A stretch of DNA of 64,000 nt, from NCBI GenBank assembly GCA_033344815.1, contig JAWPMR010000001.1, positions 2,342,136-2,406,135 of the forward strand, written 5' to 3'. Under the pieces are notes generated by a model. That model saw nothing but the letters and a program-made list of their open reading frames with translations, did not search any database and was not told the origin of the DNA. The translations under genes and the position numbers were made by a program. The stretch is from Paracoccaceae bacterium (GTDB taxonomy: Bacteria; Pseudomonadota; Alphaproteobacteria; Rhodobacterales; Rhodobacteraceae). Positions 55,485 through 63,461 of this stretch are shown here, piece after piece (the stretch's first letter is position 1; the number at the start of each line of letters is the position of its first letter).

Positions 55485-56383
55485 CGCAGCCTCGGGTTCA
55501 AATAGTCGCGAATCCAGTCGGCGACGAGGTTGAACGCAACCACCATCACCAGCAGCATGATGCCGGGGAAGATCACGACCCACCAAACACCCGAGAACAG
55601 GTATTGGCTGCCGATCTGGATCAACGCCCCCAGCGAGGGTTCGGTCAGGGGGGTGCCAAGGCCCAGAAAAGACAGCGTTGCTTCGGTCACGATGGCCACG
55701 GCGATTTGCAACATGGCAAGCACCAGCACCGGCCCAAGAATATTGGGAGTGATGTGGCGCAGGATAATGGTGAGCGTCGGCAAGCCCAAGGCATGACAGG
55801 CGGTTACGTAGTCCTGATTGCGCTGAACCAGTGTCGAGGCACGTACAATCCGCGCAAATTGAACCCAGCCCGCCAATCCAATGGCGAGGATCATGATCGG
55901 CACAGCGGCTTGCGCAAAGACATCTGCGGGCAGCGAGGCCTTGAGGATGCCATTGAACAAAAGCGCGATCAGAATGGGCGGGAAGGCAAACTGGACTTCG
56001 GCAATGCGCATCAGGACTGCATCCGTCATCCCGCCAAAATACCCTGCAAGCAAGCCAACAGTCATGCCAATCACAACCGACAGGGCAACAGCGCCAATAC
56101 CGACCAGCAGCGAAATCCGCCCGCCATAAAGCATGGCCGACAAGACGTCGCGCCCCTGCAAATCCGTTCCCAACAGAAATCGCGGATCAGCGCCGTCAGC
56201 CCAAGCAGGTGGCATGTTGTTATCCATGATCGAGATCGTCGCGGGATCAAACGGCGTGTGCGGTGCGAAGATTGGGGCAAAGGTGCAGCCAACAATCATC
56301 AGCACAATGATGATGGCAGAGACAATGGTGACGGGCGAATTGAGCAATTCGTACCAGAAATCAGAGCGGATACGGTCAAACAT
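55481..56383 (-). CDS. Peptide-type ABC transporter permease (DppC-like)
   Basis: A 300-residue permease with an N-terminal anchor segment and about six transmembrane helices. [20 protein letters not shown] with [18 protein letters not shown] is the DppC signature, and the EAA-type coupling loop reads [20 protein letters not shown]. The ATG at 56383 has GGAG nine bases upstream; an ATG at 56398 overlaps the partner permease. It pairs with the DppB-like protein. Confidence 0.9.
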   Translation of the reverse strand: MFDRIRSDFWYELLNSPVTIVSAIIIVLMIVGCTFAPIFAPHTPFDPATISIMDNNMPPAWADGADPRFLLGTDLQGRDVLSAMLYGGRISLLVGIGAVALSVVIGMTVGLLAGYFGGMTDAVLMRIAEVQFAFPPILIALLFNGILKASLPADVFAQAAVPIMILAIGLAGWVQFARIVRASTLVQRNQDYVTACHALGLPTLTIILRHITPNILGPVLVLAMLQIAVAIVTEATLSFLGLGTPLTEPSLGALIQIGSQYLFSGVWWVVIFPGIMLLVMVVAFNLVADWIRDYLNPRLR

Positions 56384-56384
56384 A

Positions 56385-57353
56385 TCAAAGTGCTCCATGT
56401 CGAATACGCGGGTCGATCAGCACATAGATTGCGTCCACCAAAAGGTTGGAAATCGTGAACACCAGACCGACAAAGATCAGATATGCGGCCAGCAGCGGGA
56501 TGTCGCTTTGCCCGATGGCATGCAGCAAGAGCGAACCCATGCCCGGCCATTGAAAGACCAGCTCTGTGATGATCGAAAACGCAAAAAGCGAGCTGAGCTG
56601 CAAGCCAATCGCGGTGACAACCGGCACCAGAGTGTTTTTCAGCGCGTGGCCGAAGTAAACTCTTTTGCCGGGCAGCCCGCGCGCCCAAGCAAAGCGGATG
56701 TAATCGGTGCGCAGCACCTCCAGCATTTCGGCGCGGATCAGGCGCAGGATCACACCAAGCTGGAATAGGCAAAGGACAGCGGCCGGCATCAGTGCATGGC
56801 TGAGCCCGTCCCATGTAAACAGGCTGGAGCGTAATCCGAAAACCGTCGCCAGATCGCCGCGACCAAAAGAAGGCAACCAGTTCAGCCAGACCGAGAACAC
56901 CAAGATCAGAAGTATACCGAGCAGAAACGAAGGGATGGACACGCCGATGACAGAAATCGCCATGATCGTCTGGGCAATCCCGCCCTTGCGTCGAATGCCG
57001 GTGTAGATCCCTGCGGGAATGGCCAGCAGCAGCGACAGCACGCCGGACAACAGCACCAGTTCAACGGTTGCGGGCAGTCTGTCGGCAATCATTTCGCTCA
57101 CGTCGCGATTGAAGCTGTAGGAAATCCCGAAATCACCCTGCACGGCGTTCACGACATAGCGGGCGTATTGCATAAGGATCGGATCGTTCAAACCAAGGCT
57201 TTCGCGCAGCGCTTCGCGGTCTTCTACGGTTGTTTCCTGTCCCACCAGAGACAGAACCGGGTCGCCCACGAATTGAAAGACAAGGAAGCCGACAAGGGCA
57301 ACGCAGAGCATGACAATCGTGGCCTGAAACACGCGGGCCAGCAGAAAGTACAT
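56385..57353 (-). CDS. Peptide-type ABC transporter permease (DppB-like)
   Basis: A 322-residue permease with six predicted transmembrane segments. It begins with the usual LARVFQATIVMLCVALVGFL segment, has DREALRESLGLNDPILMQYA and GDFGISYSFNRDVSEMIADR (both typical of DppB), and the coupling loop YIRFAWARGLPGKRVYFGHA. It follows the binding-protein gene after an 83-bp gap and is almost fused to the dppC-like gene. Confidence 0.9.
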   Translation of the reverse strand: MYFLLARVFQATIVMLCVALVGFLVFQFVGDPVLSLVGQETTVEDREALRESLGLNDPILMQYARYVVNAVQGDFGISYSFNRDVSEMIADRLPATVELVLLSGVLSLLLAIPAGIYTGIRRKGGIAQTIMAISVIGVSIPSFLLGILLILVFSVWLNWLPSFGRGDLATVFGLRSSLFTWDGLSHALMPAAVLCLFQLGVILRLIRAEMLEVLRTDYIRFAWARGLPGKRVYFGHALKNTLVPVVTAIGLQLSSLFAFSIITELVFQWPGMGSLLLHAIGQSDIPLLAAYLIFVGLVFTISNLLVDAIYVLIDPRIRHGAL

Positions 57354-57436
57354 TTCAGTGTTCCATTTGATAGGAGAGACTTTGGAGGATGCGGTCCGAT
57401 ATGACGGGTGATGTGACCAGGCCGCAAAACCAAGGC

Positions 57437-59017
57437 TTAGTTGACGTTGAAGTATTCCAGCGGGAATTCAAACGTCGGGTGCTGCACAACATCGATATTC
57501 TCGGCCGCACCCCAGACCAATTGCTGCACATGCAGCGGCACCAGGCAGACATCTTCGACCATCAGCGCCATGGCGTCTTGCAGCATAGCCTCGCGTGCCG
57601 CTGCATCCATGGTCACCGCAGCCTCTGCCGCCAATGTGTCCGCTTCTGGCACCGAGCAGCCGGAGATGTTCCAGGCACCCACACCGTTGTCCAGATCGCG
57701 CGTGCCCAGCACGTTTTGGAACACGTTCAGGCTGTCCATGGTGGAGGGTGTCCAGCTGAGCAGGAAGAACGAGGTGCCGAAATCAGGCGCAACCACTTTG
57801 GGAAAGAACTGGGCTTTGGGCTGGGCGATCAGGTTTACCGTGATGCCGACCCGTGCCAGCAGGCTGACCGTGGCCTGACAAATCTGCCCGTCGTTCACAT
57901 AGCGGTCGGTAGAGCAATCCATCGTCAGCTCGAACCCATCGGGGTAGCCTGCCTCGGCAAGAAGCGCCTTGGCCGTGTCCACGTTATATTCCAGCCGCGT
58001 CAGATCGGGGTTGTAGCCGTTCACCTTATCCATGACGTATTGAGTGGCCAGCGTGGCCTGCCCCTGCATCACGCGGTCGATGATGGCCTGTGCATCCACG
58101 GCGTGGGCGATGGCCTGACGGACCCGCAGATCAAGGAACGGGTTGCCCTCGACAGGGCTTTCGATGATTTGATCGCGCCATTGGTCCATTCCGATATACA
58201 TCGTGCGCGCCTCGGCGCTGGAGACGACTTTGACGCCCTCACCGGCTTCGACGCGTGCAATGTCCTGCAATGGCAGTGGCATCACCAGATCAACCTCGCC
58301 AGACAACAGCGCCGATACAAGCGTCGCCGCGTTGTTGATGGGCGTGAAGACAACTTCGGTCACATTGCCTGTCTCGCCCCAATAGCCATCAAAAGCGGTC
58401 AGCGTCGTCTCTTCACCCTGCGCGCGAGACACGACGGAAAATGGACCAGTGCCGTTGGCGTTGGTCGCGCTGAATGCCTTTTCTTCGGCCTGAAGATTGA
58501 TTGGTTCCGCCGCGCCGTTCGCTTCGGCCCATTGTTTATCGAGGATCATAAGGTCCAGCAGATCGTTCAGCAGGATCGGGTTCGGCGCTTTGGTTACGAT
58601 TTCGACGTTCATGTCGTCGACCGCGCTGTAGCTTTCGACGGAGGCCAGCACGTGTTTGAAGTTCGAGGTTTCAGACAAGGCGCGGTCCATGCTGAAAATC
58701 ACATCATCGGCGGCGAAAGCAGACCCATCATGAAACGTCACACCATCGCGCAACTTGAAGCGCCATGTGGTTGCATCGACCTGTTCCCAGCTTTCTGCCA
58801 ACTGGCCTGCAATCTCGAAGTTTCTGTCGCGTGCAACAAGACCTTCGTAGATATTGGCCAAAAAGTAGTTGGTAAAGCTCTCGTTGTGGCTGTGCGGATC
58901 AAGGCTGGTTGCATCGCCCTGCGACGCCATACGCAGCGTTTCTGCGTGGGCTGGTGCAACCAGCGCGGTCGAAAGAACCAATGCCGTAGAAAGAGGCGCG
59001 AGGTAAGTTTTTAGCAT
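57437..59017 (-). CDS. Peptide-type ABC transporter substrate-binding protein (SBP_bac_5)
   Basis: A 526-residue periplasmic protein with a signal peptide (LSTALVLSTALVAPAHAETL, cleavage after AHA). The cluster 5 fold shows in LRMASQGDATSLDPHSHNES, EGLVARDRNFEIAGQLAESW, TWRFKLRDGVTFHDGSAFAA and VRQAIAHAVDAQAIIDRVMQ. It binds dipeptides, opines, glutathione or similar solutes. It is the first gene of the long leftward operon and lies 100 bases downstream of the LysR gene on the same strand, so the two may be cotranscribed or share a regulatory gap. Confidence 0.92.
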   Translation of the reverse strand: MLKTYLAPLSTALVLSTALVAPAHAETLRMASQGDATSLDPHSHNESFTNYFLANIYEGLVARDRNFEIAGQLAESWEQVDATTWRFKLRDGVTFHDGSAFAADDVIFSMDRALSETSNFKHVLASVESYSAVDDMNVEIVTKAPNPILLNDLLDLMILDKQWAEANGAAEPINLQAEEKAFSATNANGTGPFSVVSRAQGEETTLTAFDGYWGETGNVTEVVFTPINNAATLVSALLSGEVDLVMPLPLQDIARVEAGEGVKVVSSAEARTMYIGMDQWRDQIIESPVEGNPFLDLRVRQAIAHAVDAQAIIDRVMQGQATLATQYVMDKVNGYNPDLTRLEYNVDTAKALLAEAGYPDGFELTMDCSTDRYVNDGQICQATVSLLARVGITVNLIAQPKAQFFPKVVAPDFGTSFFLLSWTPSTMDSLNVFQNVLGTRDLDNGVGAWNISGCSVPEADTLAAEAAVTMDAAAREAMLQDAMALMVEDVCLVPLHVQQLVWGAAENIDVVQHPTFEFPLEYFNVN

Positions 59018-59117
59018 TTTTTCACCCTGTTGAGATTTTGATTCCCATCAGGTTATTGCCAAAAGCATCATGCTAGAATTGCAGCAAATAGAATTTATCG
59101 TTGCGCCTTGCGCAACA

Positions 59118-60035
59118 TTAATGTGCTGGTTGAAATGCGACCATTGACCTCGTGATATGTTCAACCAGTCGCGTGGCCCCTTCAGGCAAGCGTCTCCCAT
59201 AACGCGTAAATACCGAGGCCTCCCCCTTGCTCAGCTCCGGCACCGCCAGGCGTTTTGTAATGATTGTACTGTCGGCGATTTCGCGGGTCACGACAAAAGC
59301 AGGCAGAACTGTTACTCCAAGCCCTTCGCGCACAAAATTTCGCAGCACAGCCAAAGAATTGGAATGGACAAGGGCGCGCAACCTCACACCATGTGCAGCT
59401 TCGGCCACGGCGATCATATCCCCCACACCAAAGCCCGATTTCAGCAGGGCACATGGCAAAGCTTCGAGTTGCGGCATCGTGATCGGTTCAGCCAAATCGG
59501 CCCATTGCGCAGTAGGGCTGACCAACAAATCCAACGGTTGTTTGGCTTGCGCTGCTATGCGAATGGCGCGCTCTTTGCCCACATTGTAGGCTAGACCAAT
59601 GTGGGCGCGGTCCGTTCGAACAGCATGTAAAACTTGTTCTGTTGATCCGCTCAGCAAATCGTAGGTAAATCCGGGAAACACCTTGCTATAAGACTTGATC
59701 GCGTTGCCCACGAAATCACTGATAAAGCCGTCCCCCACCGCAATCACCAATTCGCCGCGCCGCATACCTTTGAGTTCGTCGAACTCTGACAGTAACGCTT
59801 CCTGCTCGCCTTGTTGATGCTTCAAGTAAGTTTGCAGGAGCGTTCCCGCTTCGGTCGGGCGCACCCCTTTTCGGCCCCGTTCAATTAACGCTGTGCCCAG
59901 TGACGTTTCCAGTGCCTTGATCTGGCGGCTAATTGTGGAAGGCTCAACGCCCAAACGTTCTGATGCAGATCTTATTGATCCCTCTTCGCAGGCAACGAGG
60001 AATGCGTCTGCCTGAACTATATCGATCTTAGACAA
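59118..60035 (-). CDS. LysR-type transcriptional regulator
   Basis: A 305-residue LysR protein. FLVACEEGSIRSASERLGVE and PSTISRQIKALETSLGTALI (residues about 11-50) form the winged helix-turn-helix, followed by ERGRKGVRPTEAG and a LysR substrate domain (RRGELVIAVGDGFISDFVGN; FVREGLGVTVLPAFVV). It is transcribed in the same direction as, and directly upstream of, the peptide-importer/M20 operon and is probably its activator or repressor. Its LDLLVSPTAQWADLAEP loop fits an effector pocket, but the ligand is unknown. Confidence 0.88.
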   Translation of the reverse strand: MSKIDIVQADAFLVACEEGSIRSASERLGVEPSTISRQIKALETSLGTALIERGRKGVRPTEAGTLLQTYLKHQQGEQEALLSEFDELKGMRRGELVIAVGDGFISDFVGNAIKSYSKVFPGFTYDLLSGSTEQVLHAVRTDRAHIGLAYNVGKERAIRIAAQAKQPLDLLVSPTAQWADLAEPITMPQLEALPCALLKSGFGVGDMIAVAEAAHGVRLRALVHSNSLAVLRNFVREGLGVTVLPAFVVTREIADSTIITKRLAVPELSKGEASVFTRYGRRLPEGATRLVEHITRSMVAFQPAH

Positions 60036-60379
60036 ATGAGGTTCCTTGTCGTTGCCACATGGTTCTACACCACTCCAGAAGGTTGCCTCTTATCTGCTAT
60101 TTAGTCCAGATCACCGATGGCGAGGGCCTCGCCTGAGCACGCTGGTTTGAGTTCTTCGCATCGAAGTTCAATTTGGATACGACTACGGTTTTGAATGACC
60201 GCTTCCGTGAAAGGCGCGGCATCGCAACAAGTCACGTGTCGCACACGCAAAAAAATGCTGCGTCAGCAATAACTGCAACTGCACAAGCCCGGTTTGTCCG
60301 CATCTGGAAAGTTGATGCTCGAAACAGCGAACGGCCGAAAATATAGTCCAGCCCTGAAAAAATGAACAATTCCTGAGAA
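60036..60379. other. Intergenic, no gene seen
   Basis: About 340 bases holding the LysR promoter region at one side and the end of the accessory operon at the other. No gene or terminator was recognised. Confidence 0.35.
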
Positions 60380-60607
60380 CTATTTCCGCATCAAACCTGG
60401 TAACTTGTGCGGGTCAATCCTTTGCTTCCCGTCGTTGTCGCTGGCCCAAGGGTTGCCGAAGGCTTTCGGGTCGGGTGGCGTGTCTTCTGTCAGGTCCGCA
60501 GCTTTGAGTTTCCGGCGCGCTCGCTTGTGTTCTGCCTTCTTGAAGCGCTTGTCGCTCTGGGCTGTGGTGATACCAATAATCGGTGTTTTGCGTCGGGATC
60601 GGGACAT
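60380..60607 (-). CDS. Small basic hypothetical protein
   Basis: A 75-residue protein, MSRSRRKTPIIGITTAQSDK at the start, then FKKAEHKRARRKLKAADLTE and a proline-rich, hydrophilic tail ending KLPGLMRK. The start at 60607 overlaps the end of the preceding small gene; the longer frame to 60625 has no advantage. The N-terminal basic SRSRRKTP motif recurs in small proteins on alphaproteobacterial plasmids and prophages, as far as I recall. It is the last gene of the operon that begins with the ParA-like ATPase. Nucleic-acid binding is plausible from charge only. Confidence 0.6.
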   Translation of the reverse strand: MSRSRRKTPIIGITTAQSDKRFKKAEHKRARRKLKAADLTEDTPPDPKAFGNPWASDNDGKQRIDPHKLPGLMRK

Positions 60608-60608
60608 C

Positions 60609-60821
60609 TTACTGCGCCTCCACATTGCCGTTGAGTTCGTGCGGATGCGTGTATGGCGGCAACGTCCAGCCGCGCTTCAAAAGCTCTTCCCTGATTTGCG
60701 CTCTGGCCCACCAGCCACCTTCGACATCTTTGCTGTATCGCGCATGCAAGCCGCATTCGATCATTTGTGCGATGATGCTGTCGTCTAGATCGCTTTTCGC
60801 GCTACCGCCAGATTGGGTCAT
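60609..60821 (-). CDS. Small hypothetical protein
   Basis: A 70-residue protein, MTQSGGSAKSDLDDSIIAQM, IECGLHARYSKDVEGGWWAR, AQIREELLKRGWTLPPYTHP. GGAG lies seven bases before ATG 60821 and the preceding metallophosphoesterase stop is directly adjacent, so translation is probably coupled. The longer frame to 61013 runs through that gene. No family recognised; composition suggests a small soluble helical protein. Confidence 0.6.
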   Translation of the reverse strand: MTQSGGSAKSDLDDSIIAQMIECGLHARYSKDVEGGWWARAQIREELLKRGWTLPPYTHPHELNGNVEAQ

Positions 60822-60822
60822 C

Positions 60823-61383
60823 TCAAAGCTCCGCGTTGTGTTCGACGTCTTGCCAGTGCTTGTTCTCGGGCAATGTCTTTGAGCGTTGTTCGATGTCTCT
60901 GATTGTGATTGGGACATAACCCCAGACATCAATTCCGACATTGACGGCGTTCCGGCTACCCATCCACTGGTCGTGGACATGGCCGAACAGGTGCAGCGCG
61001 CCTTTTCGGGCACGGTGCCATGTGATCATCGGGTAGTGGCAAAGCACCGAATGAGGGCCTTTGCCATCCGCCACTTCGGCAAGATGCGTCACGCTGGTCC
61101 AAGGCAGCTGCTGGGTCGCTTCGCCATCGTGGTTGCCGATAACGAGGTGCTGTTCCGCGCCCGGCAGTTTTGCGAAAAGCTTCGTCAACCAGTTGCGATC
61201 CTTTGCCTTTTGACCGAAGGCGAAGTCGCCAACAATCCAGAGCGCGTCCTTCGGGCCGACCTTCGCGCTGAGGTTCTCAATCAGCACCGCATCCATGTGG
61301 CTCGCCGATTGGAATGGGCGGCCACAGTGTTTGATGATGTTCTCGTGGCCGAAATGGGTATCGGCTGTATACCAATGCATCAT
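60823..61383 (-). CDS. Metallophosphoesterase
   Basis: A 186-residue calcineurin-like phosphoesterase with the full metal-site series: TADTHFGHENII (D-x-H), LWIVGDFAFGQ (GD), VIGNHDGE (GNHD), VLCHYPMITWH (H) and HLFGHVHDQW (GHxH). Members of this small group act on phosphodiesters, often in phage and mobile-element contexts. It lies between the membrane protein and the two small genes. The start could be 61383 or 61380. Confidence 0.87.
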   Translation of the reverse strand: MMHWYTADTHFGHENIIKHCGRPFQSASHMDAVLIENLSAKVGPKDALWIVGDFAFGQKAKDRNWLTKLFAKLPGAEQHLVIGNHDGEATQQLPWTSVTHLAEVADGKGPHSVLCHYPMITWHRARKGALHLFGHVHDQWMGSRNAVNVGIDVWGYVPITIRDIEQRSKTLPENKHWQDVEHNAEL

Positions 61384-61387
61384 TGTT

Positions 61388-61975
61388 TTACTCTGTTTGC
61401 CGGTTGCCCATCAGGACAGTTGGTGCCTTTTGACCGAGAACACGGTCGATCTCAGCTTTCAGGCGCGCGGTGCGCTCTTCGTAGCGTTTAGACCAAATGG
61501 TAACACCCGCAAAGATACAGCCGAGGAGCAAGATAGCATAGGTTTGGAGGCCAGTTGCCGAGAAGGCGCTATCAGCGAGACCGATGGCATCCAACATCAT
61601 GAACCATGGGAACAGTCCGGGTAGGGCCAAAAGAAGACCGAACCCAAACGTGCTGATGATGGTCACGCCGGGCGTCGTCTTGACGGTCAGTTCGGCAGCA
61701 TCGTGGATCTTCTGCGTCGTTACGTTTGCAAAGGCGATGAGCTTGCCGGAGGTTCGGTCACTGACGACAGCAACTTCGTGGCCGGGCTGCGCAGCTTCAA
61801 ACAGCTCGCCCTGAAACCGGTGCTCATGTCCGGCGCTGTCCCGCAGCCACAGCTCGCACGTACTGTTGATCTTGCCATAGCCGGTAGTCTGGTTGACGCG
61901 CACCGAGTCCATTTGCTTTTTGTAGACCGTTACGATGCCGCGCACGACATCAAGTGACGCCGTTGCAGCGGTCAT
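61388..61975 (-). CDS. Membrane protein of unknown function
   Basis: A 195-residue protein. The N-terminal soluble part (residues about 1-95) includes a beta-rich segment, ELWLRDSAGHEHRFQGELFE and GHEVAVVSDRTSGKLIAFAN. Two transmembrane segments follow (GVTIISTFGFGLLLALPGLF; LQTYAILLLGCIFAGVTIWS), then a charged, coiled-coil-like tail ERTARLKAEIDRVL. I do not recognise the family. It overlaps the ParA-like gene by four bases and the metallophosphoesterase follows four bases on. Coupling to a ParA-like ATPase suggests a membrane anchor or envelope-located partner, which is inference. Confidence 0.7.
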   Translation of the reverse strand: MTAATASLDVVRGIVTVYKKQMDSVRVNQTTGYGKINSTCELWLRDSAGHEHRFQGELFEAAQPGHEVAVVSDRTSGKLIAFANVTTQKIHDAAELTVKTTPGVTIISTFGFGLLLALPGLFPWFMMLDAIGLADSAFSATGLQTYAILLLGCIFAGVTIWSKRYEERTARLKAEIDRVLGQKAPTVLMGNRQTE

Positions 61976-62685
61976 GATGCCATGCTCTCTCGTTCAGATA
62001 TCAATTCTAGAACTTCATCGGCCAGTTGGATGCACCGCCGCTGCCAGTGATCTTTCGACGTACTCTGACTTTTGTTGCGATTGTGATGTGGAATAAATCC
62101 CAAGAAGTTCGATTCGAAGGGCAGCTCTGTTGTCAGTATTGACAGCGGCGAGAACGCGGCGCGGACTTTCTGTGGCTGCTCGGCACCTGCCACCAAACAT
62201 CTGAGCCTGTCTTGTCGGATTAAGAACTCATCTGGCAGACGGTCCCTAATCTCTCTGGCATCTGAAGCATTCCGCGCAGGCGCTATCAGCAGGGAGGATC
62301 TGTCCGCCGCCTCAAAAACAGACGCCGTTTGGTGAGCCGGGGTATCAACAATGGCATAGGCCCAATTCTCTCGCCAAAGCTGATCCAGCACGACTTTTAG
62401 ATAGGGAGCGGTTGTTGCTCGAATATATTGAAGCTCCCCACCGCAAAATGAGCCATTTTGCGCCGTCTCGGCCCATCGACCAAGGACGCTATGATCCGGC
62501 ACAGCGCCGTGGCCGCGTCCGGTTATCACAAGTTGTTCCTCAAGCGGAACTGCATATCCCGCATCAATAAGAGCAACGCGCTGGCCGATTGATACGAGTC
62601 CGACAGCCAGCGCAGCCGCCGTGGTTGTCCGACCCGCCCCACCCTTGAAGCCGAGGCATGAAATGGTGTGCAAGTTTGGCTCCAT
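61972..62685 (-). CDS. ParA/VirC1-like ATPase with altered Walker A
   Basis: A 237-residue P-loop protein. The deviant Walker A reads FKGGAGRTTTAAALAVGL (residues 13-30): the signature Lys14 is kept, but the P-loop Lys that contacts phosphate is Arg19. ALIDAGYAVPL replaces the usual D-x-D switch region, and YAIVDTPAHQTASVFEAAD is the Walker B-like switch II. The size and FKGGAG recall VirC1 and other ParA-type proteins of conjugative or partition systems. The start at 62685 has GAGGAG nine bases upstream; a GTG at 62730 is the alternative. It is the first gene of the operon, divergent from the controller-like regulator across a large palindrome. Confidence 0.8.
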   Translation of the reverse strand: MEPNLHTISCLGFKGGAGRTTTAAALAVGLVSIGQRVALIDAGYAVPLEEQLVITGRGHGAVPDHSVLGRWAETAQNGSFCGGELQYIRATTAPYLKVVLDQLWRENWAYAIVDTPAHQTASVFEAADRSSLLIAPARNASDAREIRDRLPDEFLIRQDRLRCLVAGAEQPQKVRAAFSPLSILTTELPFESNFLGFIPHHNRNKSQSTSKDHWQRRCIQLADEVLELISERESMAS

Positions 62686-62752
62686 TTGAAGTTGCTCCTC
62701 TACCTCAAAACGCGCAGCACGCTCCCGCACCCACGCTTCTGACCCACTTTTT

Positions 62753-62788
62753 CTAATGACTATAGTAAACTGTTACTATAGTCATTAG
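62753..62788. promoter_or_regulatory. 36-bp C-box-like palindromic operator
   Basis: CTAATGACTATAGTAA (62753-62768) and TTACTATAGTCATTAG (62773-62788) are perfect inverted arms around ACTG. Each arm also contains the self-complementary ACTATAGT, so two adjacent operators for a dimeric repressor are apparent. This is the geometry of C-protein boxes in restriction-modification systems, which consist of paired GACT...AGTC repeats. It lies between the ParA-like and the XRE genes, 32 bases before the latter's ATG. Confidence 0.8.
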
Positions 62789-62820
62789 CGTTATCGAAGC
62801 CGTTCCCTGACAGAGTCAGG

Positions 62821-63084
62821 ATGGAACGGAAAAACCAAATTTTGATGGCGGCTTACGCGCGGACGCTTCGCGAAAAGCGGAAAGCCGCGAACCTTTCACA
62901 GGAGGAACTCGCGTTCCGCACAGATCTTTCCATGAGCTACATCTCATTTTTGGAAACATGTCGAAGACAACCAACCCTCACAGTGATGGATGCGATCTGC
63001 CGAGAGCTGGGCATCTCGCTTGCCGAGTTCGTAAGTGATGTCGAGCGCGCCGCCGTAACGCACAAAGCAATAAAGGGGTCGTAG
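62821..63084 (+). CDS. Small XRE-family regulator resembling R-M controller (C) proteins
   Basis: An 87-residue one-domain helix-turn-helix protein: AYARTLREKRKAANLSQEEL, AFRTDLSMSYISFLETCRRQ, then PTLTVMDAICRELGISLAEF. Size, single-domain build and sequence pattern (LSQEELA, three-residue turn, YIS-E-x-x-R-x-PT) fit controller proteins, which activate then repress their own transcription. The 36-bp operator directly upstream supports self-regulation. No methyltransferase or endonuclease gene lies beside it within the window; the divergent neighbour is the ParA-like operon. The start is ATG at 62821. Confidence 0.8.
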   Translation: MERKNQILMAAYARTLREKRKAANLSQEELAFRTDLSMSYISFLETCRRQPTLTVMDAICRELGISLAEFVSDVERAAVTHKAIKGS

Positions 63085-63461
63085 CTTCGATCAACCGATC
63101 ACATCGGGGTTGGTGGATATTGCAAAGTGTGGGGACTAGATCGGCCCAAAGCTGCCATGCGCCGACGATGACAAATGCTGCGATGCGGCCCGTCGAACCA
63201 GCCGTTCGCTGCGGATGCGAAATCTACATCCAAGCGAACTCACACATCGCGGGACAAACCCGTCTTTGAGGCCATAAATGGGAACGGCCGCTTGTGCGCT
63301 TTGCATTAGTTGCGAAAATCAGAATGTGCGGAAGGCGTTCGTTCGTACGGACTTCGAGACGATCTGAGCATCACTATGAAAGCGGACATTGGCTATCCTT
63401 GTTTCTTGCGCCTTGTTTGAGACCCGCCCTACTAAGCGCTAGCAGTACCGATCCAATTTTC
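63085..63461. other. Intergenic, no gene seen
   Basis: About 375 bases between the XRE gene and the end of the BKACE gene; no supported gene or terminator hairpin was recognised. Confidence 0.35.

Noticed and set aside
57389-59014. A 541-codon rightward open frame
   Set aside because: Almost exactly antisense to the binding-protein gene, which has a signal peptide and family motifs; the rightward product has none.
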